DNA from: CAVONV01 sp963697355
GTDB taxonomy: Bacteria; Acidobacteriota; Vicinamibacteria; Marinacidobacterales; DATDRI01
Assembly (NCBI GenBank): GCA_963697355.1
Contig: CAVONV010000012.1
Location: forward strand, 97,019-161,018
DNA length: 64,000 nucleotides
Reading direction: 5' to 3'
Part shown: positions 43,254 through 52,116 of the stretch, in pieces
How positions within the stretch are numbered: the stretch's first letter is position 1
How the letters are laid out: each line of letters starts with the position of its first letter
Notes under the pieces: model-generated
Database searches by the model: none
Seen by the model: only the letters and a program-made list of their open reading frames with translations
Told to the model about the DNA's origin: nothing
Position numbers and translations under genes: made by a program

Positions 43254-45296
43254 TCAGGAAGTCGGCTTCTCCTCTTCCTTTTCTTCTTTTCGCTCATCGG
43301 ACCACTCGATCCCTCGGATGTACTTTTGCATCCAGGCGATCTCCTCGACGAGGCGTGTTCTTTGGTGGCGGGGTTCTCTCAAGCCGTGGGGCTCCCGCGG
43401 GAAGCGAATGAACCGCGTCGGAACACCTCTTTCCCAAAGAGCGTTATGGAAGTTCATGCTCTGCTCGATGGTGTCGGTGGTGTCTCGTTCGCCGTGCAAA
43501 ATGAGGGTCGGCGTCGAGATATTCGCCACGTGGGTCATTGGTGACATTCGGCGATAAGCATCAGGGTTGGTCCAAGGGGAACCACCGATATACCAAAGAC
43601 TCACATCGTGGTTGAAGCCTTGTCCGTATTCTGAGGTCCAATCGGACACCATGGCCCCCAGTGAGGCGGCTTTGAATCGATTAGTCTGGGTGATGGTCCA
43701 GCCCCCGAGGATGCCTCCATAGCTCCAGCCACGAATGCCCATCCGTTCGGAGTCCACGAGCTCGTCTTTGATCAGTTTATCGACGCCGGTCATGAGGTCT
43801 TGGTAGTCTCCACCACCGATGTCCTTCATATTGCCTCGAAGCAAATCATCACCGTATGCGGTGCTCCCGCGGACGTTGGGACAGAGCACGGCGTAGCCCA
43901 GGCCGGCGAGAATGTGATAGCTCGTGTTCCAAGAATTGGTAAACACACCCGCCGGGCCTCCGTGGACCTGAAGAATAAGAGGCACTCGTTCGTCGGGCTT
44001 GCGATCGGGAGGTAGGAACAAGAGGCCTTCAATGGGAAGACCGTCCTTGCTTTTCCAAGTAACGACCTCGAAATGGGCCATCACTTTGTCGCGAAACTCG
44101 GGATTCAAATCGGTGAGCTGCTTCGGTTTCGCACCAGGCGACAGGTCGATGCTGTAGACGTCGGGTGCGTGGAGGGCGTCACTCCAGACAAAAGCGGCCT
44201 TGTTGCCATCGGATGAAAACGAGACGGTCCTGGCCACGCCCGGATTTGCCAGAATTTCTCGAGACGAACCATCCGACGCATCGAGGTCGAAAATCAGCCG
44301 GTTGGTCTTGGCCCCTGCCTCAATCAAGGCTCGACTGCCATCGGAGGACCATACGAAGTTCGAGATGTCTCCCTTGAACGGACCGGATACTAATCGATGC
44401 TCCTTGATCTCCACGTCCATTACATAGAGCCGGTCCTGTCGGAGCTCCCAAGTCGTGTCGCTGGGCGCCAGATAACCGAGCTCGCGGCTGTTGGGTTTCC
44501 AGCGTACTCTCGACTCCGGCGCCTTGTTCTCGGTCAGACGGATGAGCTTGCCGTCATCCAAACGTGCCATCCCGATCTCTGCGAGATTCTGTCGGTTGCG
44601 AGCATTCTCTCTGCGGTAAACGAGGGCCACCCGCTCTCCGTCCGGTGAGACATCGAGTCCGGACACGCGCATTTGCTCGTGCGTGACTTGCTGGCACTTC
44701 TTGTCGGAGAGGTTGACTTTCCAAATGTTGGACCAACTCGCTCGGCCCTGACCGTTTGGACCTTCAAAAACATAGATCGCGTCAAACCCGTCCTTGACGC
44801 GTTTCTTCTCCTCCTTCGACTTGGGGTCGTCGGCGGAGAAGACGACTCCATCACTCGTCGGGCTCCAAACAAACTGATTCACGCCTTCGGAGACATCGGT
44901 CAGCTGAAAGGCTTCGCCGCCGGCCGCGGGTATGACCCAAATTTGGCTCTTCTCTCCGTTCTCCTTGTCATCTTTGGAAGGCGTGGCGCGGATGAACGCG
45001 ACATGAGCTCCATCGGGCGACCATTTCGGGTCGCGATCCTCGGGGCCTGCCGTGAAGCGAAAAGCCTCCCCTCCATCGGCCGGCACCAAGTAGAGACGGG
45101 TCTCCCGTTCGTTCTCTTTCCAATTCAGGTCCGAGCGCACGAAGACCACCTTTTGGCCATCAGGCGAGATGACGGGTGACGATATCTGGACGTAGTTGAT
45201 GTCATCGTCCACCGTGAACGCGCTCGGTTCTTGCGCTTGAAGAACACTCAAGGAAAAGGGTAAGAGAAGTAGAAACAGTCTCGGGATTCTCCACAT
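43254..45296 (-). CDS. S9 family peptidase (prolyl oligopeptidase type)
   Basis: A 680-residue peptidase. Signal peptide RLFLLLLPFSLSVLQAQEPS; then a propeller of WSPDGAHVAF, WSPTSDGVVF, VSPDGERVAL-type repeats; then the catalytic domain with nucleophile GWSYGGILGG, acid in GERDTTDTIEQ and histidine in REPHGLREP. I chose the ATG at 45296, preceded by GAGGTGA; an upstream extension to 45458 runs through a repeat. It shares the fold but not the sequence detail of the gene at 40615, so the pair is two S9 lineages, not a recent duplication. Confidence 0.92.
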   Translation of the reverse strand: MWRIPRLFLLLLPFSLSVLQAQEPSAFTVDDDINYVQISSPVISPDGQKVVFVRSDLNWKENERETRLYLVPADGGEAFRFTAGPEDRDPKWSPDGAHVAFIRATPSKDDKENGEKSQIWVIPAAGGEAFQLTDVSEGVNQFVWSPTSDGVVFSADDPKSKEEKKRVKDGFDAIYVFEGPNGQGRASWSNIWKVNLSDKKCQQVTHEQMRVSGLDVSPDGERVALVYRRENARNRQNLAEIGMARLDDGKLIRLTENKAPESRVRWKPNSRELGYLAPSDTTWELRQDRLYVMDVEIKEHRLVSGPFKGDISNFVWSSDGSRALIEAGAKTNRLIFDLDASDGSSREILANPGVARTVSFSSDGNKAAFVWSDALHAPDVYSIDLSPGAKPKQLTDLNPEFRDKVMAHFEVVTWKSKDGLPIEGLLFLPPDRKPDERVPLILQVHGGPAGVFTNSWNTSYHILAGLGYAVLCPNVRGSTAYGDDLLRGNMKDIGGGDYQDLMTGVDKLIKDELVDSERMGIRGWSYGGILGGWTITQTNRFKAASLGAMVSDWTSEYGQGFNHDVSLWYIGGSPWTNPDAYRRMSPMTHVANISTPTLILHGERDTTDTIEQSMNFHNALWERGVPTRFIRFPREPHGLREPRHQRTRLVEEIAWMQKYIRGIEWSDERKEEKEEEKPTS

Positions 45297-45357
45297 TAGG
45301 TCACCTCGGTATGGTCGGTTCAACGGTGCATATATTAACCCTGAAGCAGAAATAATT

Positions 45358-45460
45358 GTGCGTGAAAAAAGGGGGCAGGCCATAAAAAAAGGGGCCAGGT
45401 CTGGACAGGACCCTTTTTTCCGCAGGGGATAGAGCAAAAAAGGGACCTGATTTTTCACCC
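45358..45460. repeat. REP-like element with A/G-rich inverted repeats
   Basis: GTGAAAAA (45362-45369) is inverted as TTTTTCAC (45451-45458), and inside, AAAAAAGGG (45385-45393) pairs with CCCTTTTTT (45411-45419). The arms GGGGCCAGGTC and AAAAAAGGGACCTGA resemble REP sequences associated with Y1 transposases. It lies between pgsW and the S9 gene and can also act as a bidirectional terminator. Confidence 0.5.
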
Positions 45461-45463
45461 GCG

Positions 45464-46597
45464 TTAATGGTCTGCCGCCGCTGGTGACAAGGATGGTCTT
45501 GCCCGGAAAGCAACAATGAAAACCAGAAAAAGATAGATTGCGGAAAGGACAAGAAAAGAAGGTTTTTGGCGTCTCGCCCGGTGATAGATGTCACCTTTCC
45601 CCGGAGCAGGCAAAGGCGCCGGGTCCCAGGGCAATCCGTAGCGATCGGACAAACCGCGAATGAAAAGCAGGTGAATGATGGGAATTTGGCGAGTCGCCAT
45701 CTCGAAAACAACACCTCGTTGTTCCTTCGCGGGGACTTCTTCTATCTCATTGAGGCCCGGTTCCAGTTCGAGTATTTGTGCGGACTCACCCAAGTTTGCC
45801 CATGCCCCTCCAATGTTGACGAAAGCGCGGATGGGACTTCCTCCCGCTCGTTCCTCGTACAGGTTCATACGAGCGGCGACATTGCGTTCGAGATCGGGCT
45901 CATGGAGGAAGAAGTCTCCTCTTGTAGCTATGTCCGACTCAACCGAAGAACGAGCCTCCTGACTCCAATCTTCTGCGATGTCGTTCTCACCTCCCAAAGA
46001 GACGGCCAAAGGCTCGACATCGAGCCAACCCGCTTTGCCCAAACAAGTCTCGATGCGGAGCCAAGTGAAATCAGGCTCATTGGCGCCCCATTGAGAGGCA
46101 CCGACAGAATAAATCGGAAGGGGAAGCAAGCGCATGACTTTCGCAGCCGCGAGGCTCGCGATAATGAGGGCGGGGAAGGAGCCGGATGCTCCGACCGCCA
46201 CGAGGTCCCCTTCGCCTAGATTTGCTTCGTTGAAGAGTTGAACCACGAGAGCAGCCATGTTGGGATTCGTGGTGGTTCGCTTAGCCTGGAGGTCTCCCCG
46301 CGATGTCGTCACGGGGGAAAACTCGCGGCCAATGAGCCCGGTGCGATTGAGATCGGCGTCCTTTTCGATCGAGAACCCACTTTCCCTGCGACACTCTCTG
46401 ACGATACCGAGAGCATCCGACATCATTTGTGAGGCCTGGAGCATTTGCGTCCGGGTGATTTCGGCATCAGGAAACGGAAAAAAGCGAAGCAGCAAGTAGA
46501 CGACGATGCTCAAAACACCGAGAGCGTAAATGACACCTCGTGGGTTTTTGGTGCTCTCCTTGGGAATCCTCCTTGTCCCGATGCTGAAGAAATCCAT
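45464..46597 (-). CDS. pgsW: Poly-gamma-glutamate system protein PgsW
   Basis: A 377-residue protein with an N-terminal membrane helix (GVIYALGVLSIVVYLLLRFF), then an alpha/beta domain with GREFSPVTTSRGDLQAKR and VAVGASGSFPALIIASLAAA. A C-terminal helix (SFLVLSAIYLFLVFIVAF) closes it. The pattern matches PgsW, present beside pgsB and pgsC in Gram-negative poly-gamma-glutamate loci; its exact role is not well known. The gene starts two bases after the pgsC stop. The ATG at 46597 is preferred over an upstream extension, since that overlaps pgsC. Confidence 0.82.
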   Translation of the reverse strand: MDFFSIGTRRIPKESTKNPRGVIYALGVLSIVVYLLLRFFPFPDAEITRTQMLQASQMMSDALGIVRECRRESGFSIEKDADLNRTGLIGREFSPVTTSRGDLQAKRTTTNPNMAALVVQLFNEANLGEGDLVAVGASGSFPALIIASLAAAKVMRLLPLPIYSVGASQWGANEPDFTWLRIETCLGKAGWLDVEPLAVSLGGENDIAEDWSQEARSSVESDIATRGDFFLHEPDLERNVAARMNLYEERAGGSPIRAFVNIGGAWANLGESAQILELEPGLNEIEEVPAKEQRGVVFEMATRQIPIIHLLFIRGLSDRYGLPWDPAPLPAPGKGDIYHRARRQKPSFLVLSAIYLFLVFIVAFRARPSLSPAAADH

Positions 46598-46599
46598 GG

Positions 46600-47034
46600 T
46601 CAGAACCAAGCAACAACATGAACCAGTACGTAGGTCAAGACAGCGACCGTGACAAGTGATGCCAAAGTCGGGAGCCATCGCTGTTTTTCCAAGTTGTTGG
46701 CGAGAAGGCCGGGGATGAGCCATCCGACGACGAGGAGATCGTTCGACGCGATGCTGATGTTCACACTCAACAAGGTGAGGATTTGGCTCGATAGGGCCCC
46801 GATCAAGACGAGCGTGACGAACCTCCGCTTGCCAAATAGTATGAAATGACGAGAAAGAAGACGGTAGACGAAAAGACTCGAGAAAGCGATGGAGATCGTC
46901 ATAGCAACTCGCCCCGGGTGATCCAGATGTAGGGCCACGTATGCAGGGACGATGATGCCACCAGGATAGATCTCCAGGATCTCCGTGTAGATGAGGGCGA
47001 CGATGATCCCAATGAGCAGGGTCTCGTAGATCAC
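46600..47034 (-). CDS. pgsC: Poly-gamma-glutamate synthesis membrane protein PgsC/CapC
   Basis: A 144-residue membrane protein with four or more helices, starting YETLLIGIIVALIYTEILE then YPGGIIVPAYVALH, the conserved PgsC opening. It joins PgsB in the membrane synthase that polymerises glutamate. The GTG at 47034 overlaps the pgsB TGA (GTGA), a typical coupling for pgsBC. All expected regions are present. Confidence 0.87.
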   Translation of the reverse strand: MIYETLLIGIIVALIYTEILEIYPGGIIVPAYVALHLDHPGRVAMTISIAFSSLFVYRLLSRHFILFGKRRFVTLVLIGALSSQILTLLSVNISIASNDLLVVGWLIPGLLANNLEKQRWLPTLASLVTVAVLTYVLVHVVAWF

Positions 47035-48164
47035 AGTTGGTCTCCCACTCGGCTCCAGTAAGAGACCAGTTCTTTTCCGATGCCGCCCATGTTGCCCATA
47101 CCTACGAGCGCGGCACTGGCCGCAACTTCTCGGGCAATTTCCTCCATAATCCTTTCGGGGGAACGCCCCCGGAGCGCCTGTGCGCTGAGTTTCTTTGCAA
47201 CGATGGAAGCGTGATCTCCAACGACGAAAAGCCGTTCCAATTCCGGAAATCGATCCTTCTCTATCGCCTCTACCCACTGAAGGGTTCGGTCTCCGCGATC
47301 GCGTCTCAAGTTGAGCAATCCCACCATGGGCGTCGCGGAGGCCATGCCGCTCTTCATGACGTAGCTCAGGGCCGTTCGGGTGGATTCAGGGTCATTGGCA
47401 GCGAAAAGACTCACGGTTTGCCAGAGACTCCCCGGAGAACCAAGATCTAAGGACCAGGCTTTGGTGGCACCGAGGTCGGGTTGGGCCTTGGTCATTCCGC
47501 GAATGGCGGTCTCGCGATCGATCCCCAAATGATCTGTGAGGGCAAGGGCCATCCGCCGATTTTCCTCGATCTCCAGGGACTGTGGCTTGTGGTCTTCGTC
47601 CTCACGGTTTGCTGATACTCGGATGAGTTGCGAACCATACTGCTCCGTGAGCTCTTCGAATACAGGGAGGCACTCCTCCTCCGGTACGAGAACGGTCATG
47701 TCGTTCGAAATCGCGGTGGCGAGACACTGTGCGACCCGATCGCGGGACGAGCCCATTTGAGCAACATGGTCCACGCGGACATTGGTGATGGCGAGGACCT
47801 GGGGTTTCAGGATCTTCGTAGACTCGACAAACGACGACTCGGGATGGACGCTCATCATCTCGGCGACGAGTGCTCGAGCCTCACGATCTGCTGCGGTTTT
47901 CAGAAGATGCTTTCCTTCCAAAATGGAAGCGGGGCCTTTTCTCTGAATTTCTCTCTCGCTCCCGTCGGGGTCGATGATGACGGGCTGAGACCCTGTCGTT
48001 TTGGCGACAACCTTGAAGCCTGCCTCCCGCATGGCAGCAGTGACGAGCCGTACCACACTCGACTTGCCTCTCGTTCCGGTAATGGCGATCCGTATCGGAA
48101 TGCGCCGTCGTCGACCGGCTAGCAGCCGTCGCTCCACAAGAAGGTACAGGACAAAGAAAACCAA
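47031..48164 (-). CDS. pgsB: Poly-gamma-glutamate synthase PgsB/CapB
   Basis: A 377-residue Mur-ligase-like amide ligase. After a short N-terminal hydrophobic anchor (FFVLYLLVERRLLAG) comes IAITGTRGKSSVVRL, the ATP-binding loop (residues 30-35 GTRGKS). MMSVHPESSF (metal-binding His/Glu), ITNVRVDHVAQMGSS and LLNLRRDRGDRT follow. PgsB forms gamma-glutamyl bonds with ATP. The start is uncertain: TTG at 48164 lacks a good ribosome-binding site, and the frame can extend upstream with no ATG before an in-frame stop. PgsA, the exporter, is absent from this window. Confidence 0.88.
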   Translation of the reverse strand: MVFFVLYLLVERRLLAGRRRRIPIRIAITGTRGKSSVVRLVTAAMREAGFKVVAKTTGSQPVIIDPDGSEREIQRKGPASILEGKHLLKTAADREARALVAEMMSVHPESSFVESTKILKPQVLAITNVRVDHVAQMGSSRDRVAQCLATAISNDMTVLVPEEECLPVFEELTEQYGSQLIRVSANREDEDHKPQSLEIEENRRMALALTDHLGIDRETAIRGMTKAQPDLGATKAWSLDLGSPGSLWQTVSLFAANDPESTRTALSYVMKSGMASATPMVGLLNLRRDRGDRTLQWVEAIEKDRFPELERLFVVGDHASIVAKKLSAQALRGRSPERIMEEIAREVAASAALVGMGNMGGIGKELVSYWSRVGDQL

Positions 48165-48494
48165 ACAGGCGCAGGTGACCAGCAGTTCTCTAATAACATG
48201 CCTCCATCGACGGATGTCGATCCTAGTGTGGGCCGGGAGCAGTAATCAACCCGGGAGAGAACAGAAAAAAGGGAGAAAGGAGAAAGTAGGAAGTAGCCGC
48301 ACGGCCGGGAGGTCCACTACATCAGGAACTGACTTCGTACGGATGCCCCCTGCCCGTGCCCCTGCCCGGGGCAAGTCAGTTGGAAGGAGACAGGGGTTGC
48401 GTGCTCCGTATCTCTCCCCACCCCCAATTTCCTCTTCTTAGTCCGGGTTCTTCACCGCGTCTTTGAGCCTCCGCGCCTTCGCGTTGATATTGCT
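48165..48494. other. Gene-free interval with purine-rich and repeat-like sequence
   Basis: No gene is apparent in about 330 bases. A purine run (AGAACAGAAAAAAGGGAGAA and following) lies at 48259-48294. GCCCGTGCCCCTGCCCGGGGC spans 48351-48371 (GC hairpin), and a segment TGAGCCTCCGCGCCTTCGCG near 48465 recalls dispersed short repeats seen in related phyla. Confidence 0.45.
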
Positions 48495-49673
48495 TCAGCC
48501 CCAACGGGGCTGGGCGTCCGGGTTGATGCCAAGAACGGTCTTGGCCACGAGCTCACGGGTAAGTGCGGCATTCGTGGGATGGAAACGCCCGGCGCGAGCA
48601 TCTCGGAATAGACGTTCCATCTCGTTCTTCTTGAACATCCCAAATCCACCCGAAAGGTCGAGCGCCTTGTCGGCAATTATCCAGCAGGCTTCAACGGCAC
48701 GGAATTTCGCTGTGACAATCTTTGCGAGCCAATTGGGGCCATGGTCTACGCCGTCCGACCAGTCCTGGAGCACTCGATCGATGAACGGTCCCAGCGATTC
48801 GAGCTCCATCCAGATGTCAGCGACGCCGCGTTGGACTTCGGGGTGGTGGGCCATAGATTCGGTGACGGCCAGGGAGGCCTTTTTGGGAAGTGCTTCTATA
48901 ATGATGTCGCTGATGCGCTGGGCGAGGCCGTAGTAGACGCTGGCGAAACCGAGCAATCCCCAGGCAAAGATGGAAAGCACGAAGATATCGAGTCCGGCGG
49001 CCCCGGCTGGTACCACGCGTGCAATATAGCGGTCGGGAATGAAGACACCCTCGAGTAGCGTGTCATCGCTCCGAGTGGCTCTCATGCCGAGAACATCCCA
49101 CGTCTCACGGATCGTGAATCCTTCTGAGCTCCTCGGCATGAACGCATGCACAATCTTCGGGCTCTTTGGATCGCTCGTGTCCAGGCCATGGATGCCGAGA
49201 CGGGTCCATACTGGAGTCATGCTTCCGAAAGATTTTCGGCCCGAAAAACGGTATCCGCCATCGACGCGTTCCGCCTTGGTCGTGGAGAGTAAGACGGGTA
49301 AATCGTTGCCGGTTTCGGCATGCCCCGCGGCGAATACCTCTCCTTGGCCGGCCTCTTCGAGCAGCCAGTCGAGTGAGCTGTCTCCGGAGCGATGAACCTC
49401 GGCTGCGGTTCCAGTCCAGTAAACATGCATGTTGGTCCCGAGGGCCGTGGCTGGAGCATAGTAGGCGAGCCGCCTCGTTTCGCGACAGGATTCTGCCAAG
49501 GAATATCCTCGACCACCGAAGTCCTTCGGCACAGCCATTTTTAGGTAGCCCGATTCTCTGAGCTCCACGAAATCTTCGTTGTAGAAACGGTTCTCGCGGT
49601 CATAGATCGGAGCGCGTTCCCTACATCGCTTCAGAGTCGCTTCTGTAAGAATCCATTTTCGTGCGCTGGCCAT
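48495..49673 (-). CDS. Acyl-CoA dehydrogenase-like flavoprotein
   Basis: A 392-residue protein of the acyl-CoA dehydrogenase superfamily: AVPKDFGGRGYSLAE (N-terminal helices), AGHAETGNDLPVL (FAD/substrate loop region), YRFSGRKSFGSMTP, MRATRSDDTLLEGVFIP and the C-terminal LDLSGGFGMFKKNEMERLFRDARAGRFHP. It oxidises acyl-CoA or related substrates; the usual base (Glu) was not located with certainty, and the group also includes hydroxylase-type (flavin-dependent) members. AGGAGG lies 4 bases upstream of the ATG at 49673. No acyl-CoA partners are adjacent. Confidence 0.82.
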   Translation of the reverse strand: MASARKWILTEATLKRCRERAPIYDRENRFYNEDFVELRESGYLKMAVPKDFGGRGYSLAESCRETRRLAYYAPATALGTNMHVYWTGTAAEVHRSGDSSLDWLLEEAGQGEVFAAGHAETGNDLPVLLSTTKAERVDGGYRFSGRKSFGSMTPVWTRLGIHGLDTSDPKSPKIVHAFMPRSSEGFTIRETWDVLGMRATRSDDTLLEGVFIPDRYIARVVPAGAAGLDIFVLSIFAWGLLGFASVYYGLAQRISDIIIEALPKKASLAVTESMAHHPEVQRGVADIWMELESLGPFIDRVLQDWSDGVDHGPNWLAKIVTAKFRAVEACWIIADKALDLSGGFGMFKKNEMERLFRDARAGRFHPTNAALTRELVAKTVLGINPDAQPRWG

Positions 49674-49843
49674 CGTTCCTCCTGAGTGAATGCAAAGCAA
49701 GACAGTTGAGTCCCGGCTTCCGTCAAACTTGTCAATTCCTGAAAACTGGATGTGTTTCCCGCAGCGCTTTGCCGAGTCTAGCTTTCGAGGAGCAAAGGTT
49801 ACAAGGAGAATTTGCCGGCTGGAGGATGATATGGAAAGCTCTG

Positions 49844-50737
49844 CTAGCTTTTCTCTTTCTTTTCTATCCTCATGGCGGCGTGACCCATTCCCTCGTGAAG
49901 GAGTCTGGCTGCCAAAACGGTCGTCAAATTGTTGATGTCCGTGGAGGGATTCATCTCGACCACATCCATACCGACGAGCTTCCAGCGACCGTTCTGGACA
50001 AAAGTGAGCACCTGGCGCGAGGTCAATCCACCGGGCACAGGGTGGGAGACCCCCGGAGCAAAAGCGGGATCCAAACCGTCCATATCCACCGTGAGATAGA
50101 CCGGTGCGTCGTCGGGGATGTGCTTCAGGGACGGCATTGTTCCGGTAAGGTCTCGGGCGAACATCAGGCGAAGTCGATCGTGGAAGCGCACGATTTGTTG
50201 GGATTGTTCATCATTGAGCGTTCGGATCCCGAGTTGGGTCAGGGAAGCGACGTGGTCCATTTCAAGGAGGCGCGCGGCTACGCAGGCATGGGAGTGAGGG
50301 CTGCCCTTGTAGTCGCCATATAGGTCCGGGTGTGCGTCGATTTGTACCACGTGGATTGGATCCGCTAAAGACCGGAACGCACGCACTACCGGAACGGTTA
50401 TTGCATGATCCCCGCCGACGATGAAAGGTACTTTGTTATCGCTTAGGGCGTACTCCACGGTCTCTCGGTATAGATTGGCGCTCGAATCCCAGGTGTCGCG
50501 AGGCTCCAAATCACCCAAATCCATTACGGATTCGGTGAGATCGACGCCTGATTCCGTGGTGGCATTGAAGCATCGCCCGTCGTAGACGCTACGAATGAGG
50601 CTGGGAGCTCGCGAGCACCCCCATCGATACGAGGATTGGGAGTCGTCAGGAATTCCGACGAGTGCCAATCGCGTCTTCGAGGATGCAGTCGTGGAAAGGC
50701 ATCCGGCAAAGGGAATGAAGGTGTCAGGCGTAGTCAT
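49844..50737 (-). CDS. Agmatinase/arginase family ureohydrolase
   Basis: A 297-residue metal-dependent hydrolase. IVGGDHAITVPVVRA provides the first manganese ligand (His), QIDAHPDLYGDY the DAHxD motif, and TVDMDGLDPAFAPG the DxDxxDP motif. These match the arginase/agmatinase/formiminoglutamase fold, and agmatinase or guanidinobutyrase is most likely. The ATG at 50737 was chosen because the preceding open frame has no support; a TAGGATT region offers a weak ribosome-binding site. Products would be urea and an amine. No polyamine genes flank it. Confidence 0.86.
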   Translation of the reverse strand: MTTPDTFIPFAGCLSTTASSKTRLALVGIPDDSQSSYRWGCSRAPSLIRSVYDGRCFNATTESGVDLTESVMDLGDLEPRDTWDSSANLYRETVEYALSDNKVPFIVGGDHAITVPVVRAFRSLADPIHVVQIDAHPDLYGDYKGSPHSHACVAARLLEMDHVASLTQLGIRTLNDEQSQQIVRFHDRLRLMFARDLTGTMPSLKHIPDDAPVYLTVDMDGLDPAFAPGVSHPVPGGLTSRQVLTFVQNGRWKLVGMDVVEMNPSTDINNLTTVLAARLLHEGMGHAAMRIEKKEKS

Positions 50738-50919
50738 AATCCTACATCTTACCTTCAATTGCGGGTCTTCAGAAAGAAGAAGATAGGGTCTCAATTTCAC
50801 GGGAGATTTGTTCGATTTGCAAATATCTTGGGATGGCGTTTTGTCAATGAGTGTCTTAAGTCCAATTTTGAGAGTAGAAACACATGCTACTCTAGCTGTT
50901 TTTTCGGGAGGCACAATCG

Positions 50920-52113
50920 ATGGCTTTCTTTGACATCAATCCGCTGCTGGAGTCTATGCTCGATGCGTCAGACAGCGTATCAGATTTGAACCTATCTGTT
51001 GGGAGACCCCCACAGGTTGAGATTGACGGAGCGCTCCAATCGGTGTCGCACGGGGGTGTCGATCGCCTCATGCCTTACCACACGGAAGTCATTGCGATGC
51101 GGCTCATGAGGAGCAAAAGAGAGCTCATAGAACGCTTGGTACAAAAGGGTTCCGTGGACTTGTCCTATTCTTTACCGAAAAGAACACGCTTTAGGGTCAA
51201 TATCTTTTCCCAGCGCGGGACGTTCTCCATCGTACTGAGGGTAATTCCCAACAAAATACCCACGGTCGAGGAGCTCAGTCTTCCGACACAGCTCAATGAG
51301 ATCACCAATGAGAGAAACGGCATCGTACTCGTCACTGGACCGACGGGCTCGGGTAAGTCCACGACTCTGGCGGCTATCATCGGGAAGATGAACCGCGAAC
51401 TGCCGATTCACATCGTAACCATAGAAGATCCCATCGAGTATTTACATCGGCATGACAAAGCCACCATCAATCAACGTGAGGTCGGAACCGACACCGCGAG
51501 TTTTTCCGACGCACTGCGGGGCGCCTTGCGGCAAGCGCCCAAAGTCATTTTGGTGGGAGAGATGAGAGATCGGGAAACCGTGACCACGGCTCTCGAGGCT
51601 TCAGAGACCGGTCATTTGGTCCTTTCTACACTCCACACGATTGATACGACCAAGACCATCGACCGCATCATTGGTGTGTTTCCAAAAAACGAGGAACGGC
51701 AGATCCGTAATCGATTCGCTCAGTCTTTCAAGTGGGTTGTCAGTCAACGCCTGATTCCGAAGAAGGAGGGTGGACGGTTTGCCGCTTGTGAGATCCTTCG
51801 CTCGACCTCTCGAACTCGAGAGTATATCCGTGAGGGGGAGCGGGACGGGAAGTCCTTGCTCGATGCCATCAACGACAGCAGCCTGGACGGGATGCAGAGC
51901 TTTGATTCCGTGCTCGAGGGTCTCATCAGGGAGGGAGTCGTCGACGCCCAATTGGGCCTTTCCTACGCGACCAACCCCACCAACCTTCAGCTCCGGTTGG
52001 GATTGGATTCTTCCATTGCGGGTGGGGACGAGAAAACCGAAGAGAAACCCGATGACGAACTGGTCACGGCTGACTCAATCGATACCGATTTGCAGCAAAT
52101 GATAGAGAGGTGA
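50920..52113 (+). CDS. PilT-like type IV pilus retraction ATPase
   Basis: A 397-residue secretion-type ATPase: Walker A GPTGSGKST (140-148), Asp box HIVTIEDPIEYLH, AFSDALRGALRQAPKVILVGEM (Walker B region) and the His-box ETGHLVLSTLHT. These define PilT/PilU twitching ATPases, which retract type IV pili. GGGAGG precedes the ATG by 8 bases. The C-terminal extension past residue 345 is low-similarity and acidic. Other pilus genes are not in the window. Confidence 0.92.
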   Translation: MAFFDINPLLESMLDASDSVSDLNLSVGRPPQVEIDGALQSVSHGGVDRLMPYHTEVIAMRLMRSKRELIERLVQKGSVDLSYSLPKRTRFRVNIFSQRGTFSIVLRVIPNKIPTVEELSLPTQLNEITNERNGIVLVTGPTGSGKSTTLAAIIGKMNRELPIHIVTIEDPIEYLHRHDKATINQREVGTDTASFSDALRGALRQAPKVILVGEMRDRETVTTALEASETGHLVLSTLHTIDTTKTIDRIIGVFPKNEERQIRNRFAQSFKWVVSQRLIPKKEGGRFAACEILRSTSRTREYIREGERDGKSLLDAINDSSLDGMQSFDSVLEGLIREGVVDAQLGLSYATNPTNLQLRLGLDSSIAGGDEKTEEKPDDELVTADSIDTDLQQMIER

Positions 52114-52116
52114 AAC

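Noticed and set aside
48259..48294. Purine-rich run in the pgsB upstream gap
   Set aside because: Looked like a triplex or terminator candidate, but no hairpin or partner sequence supports this.
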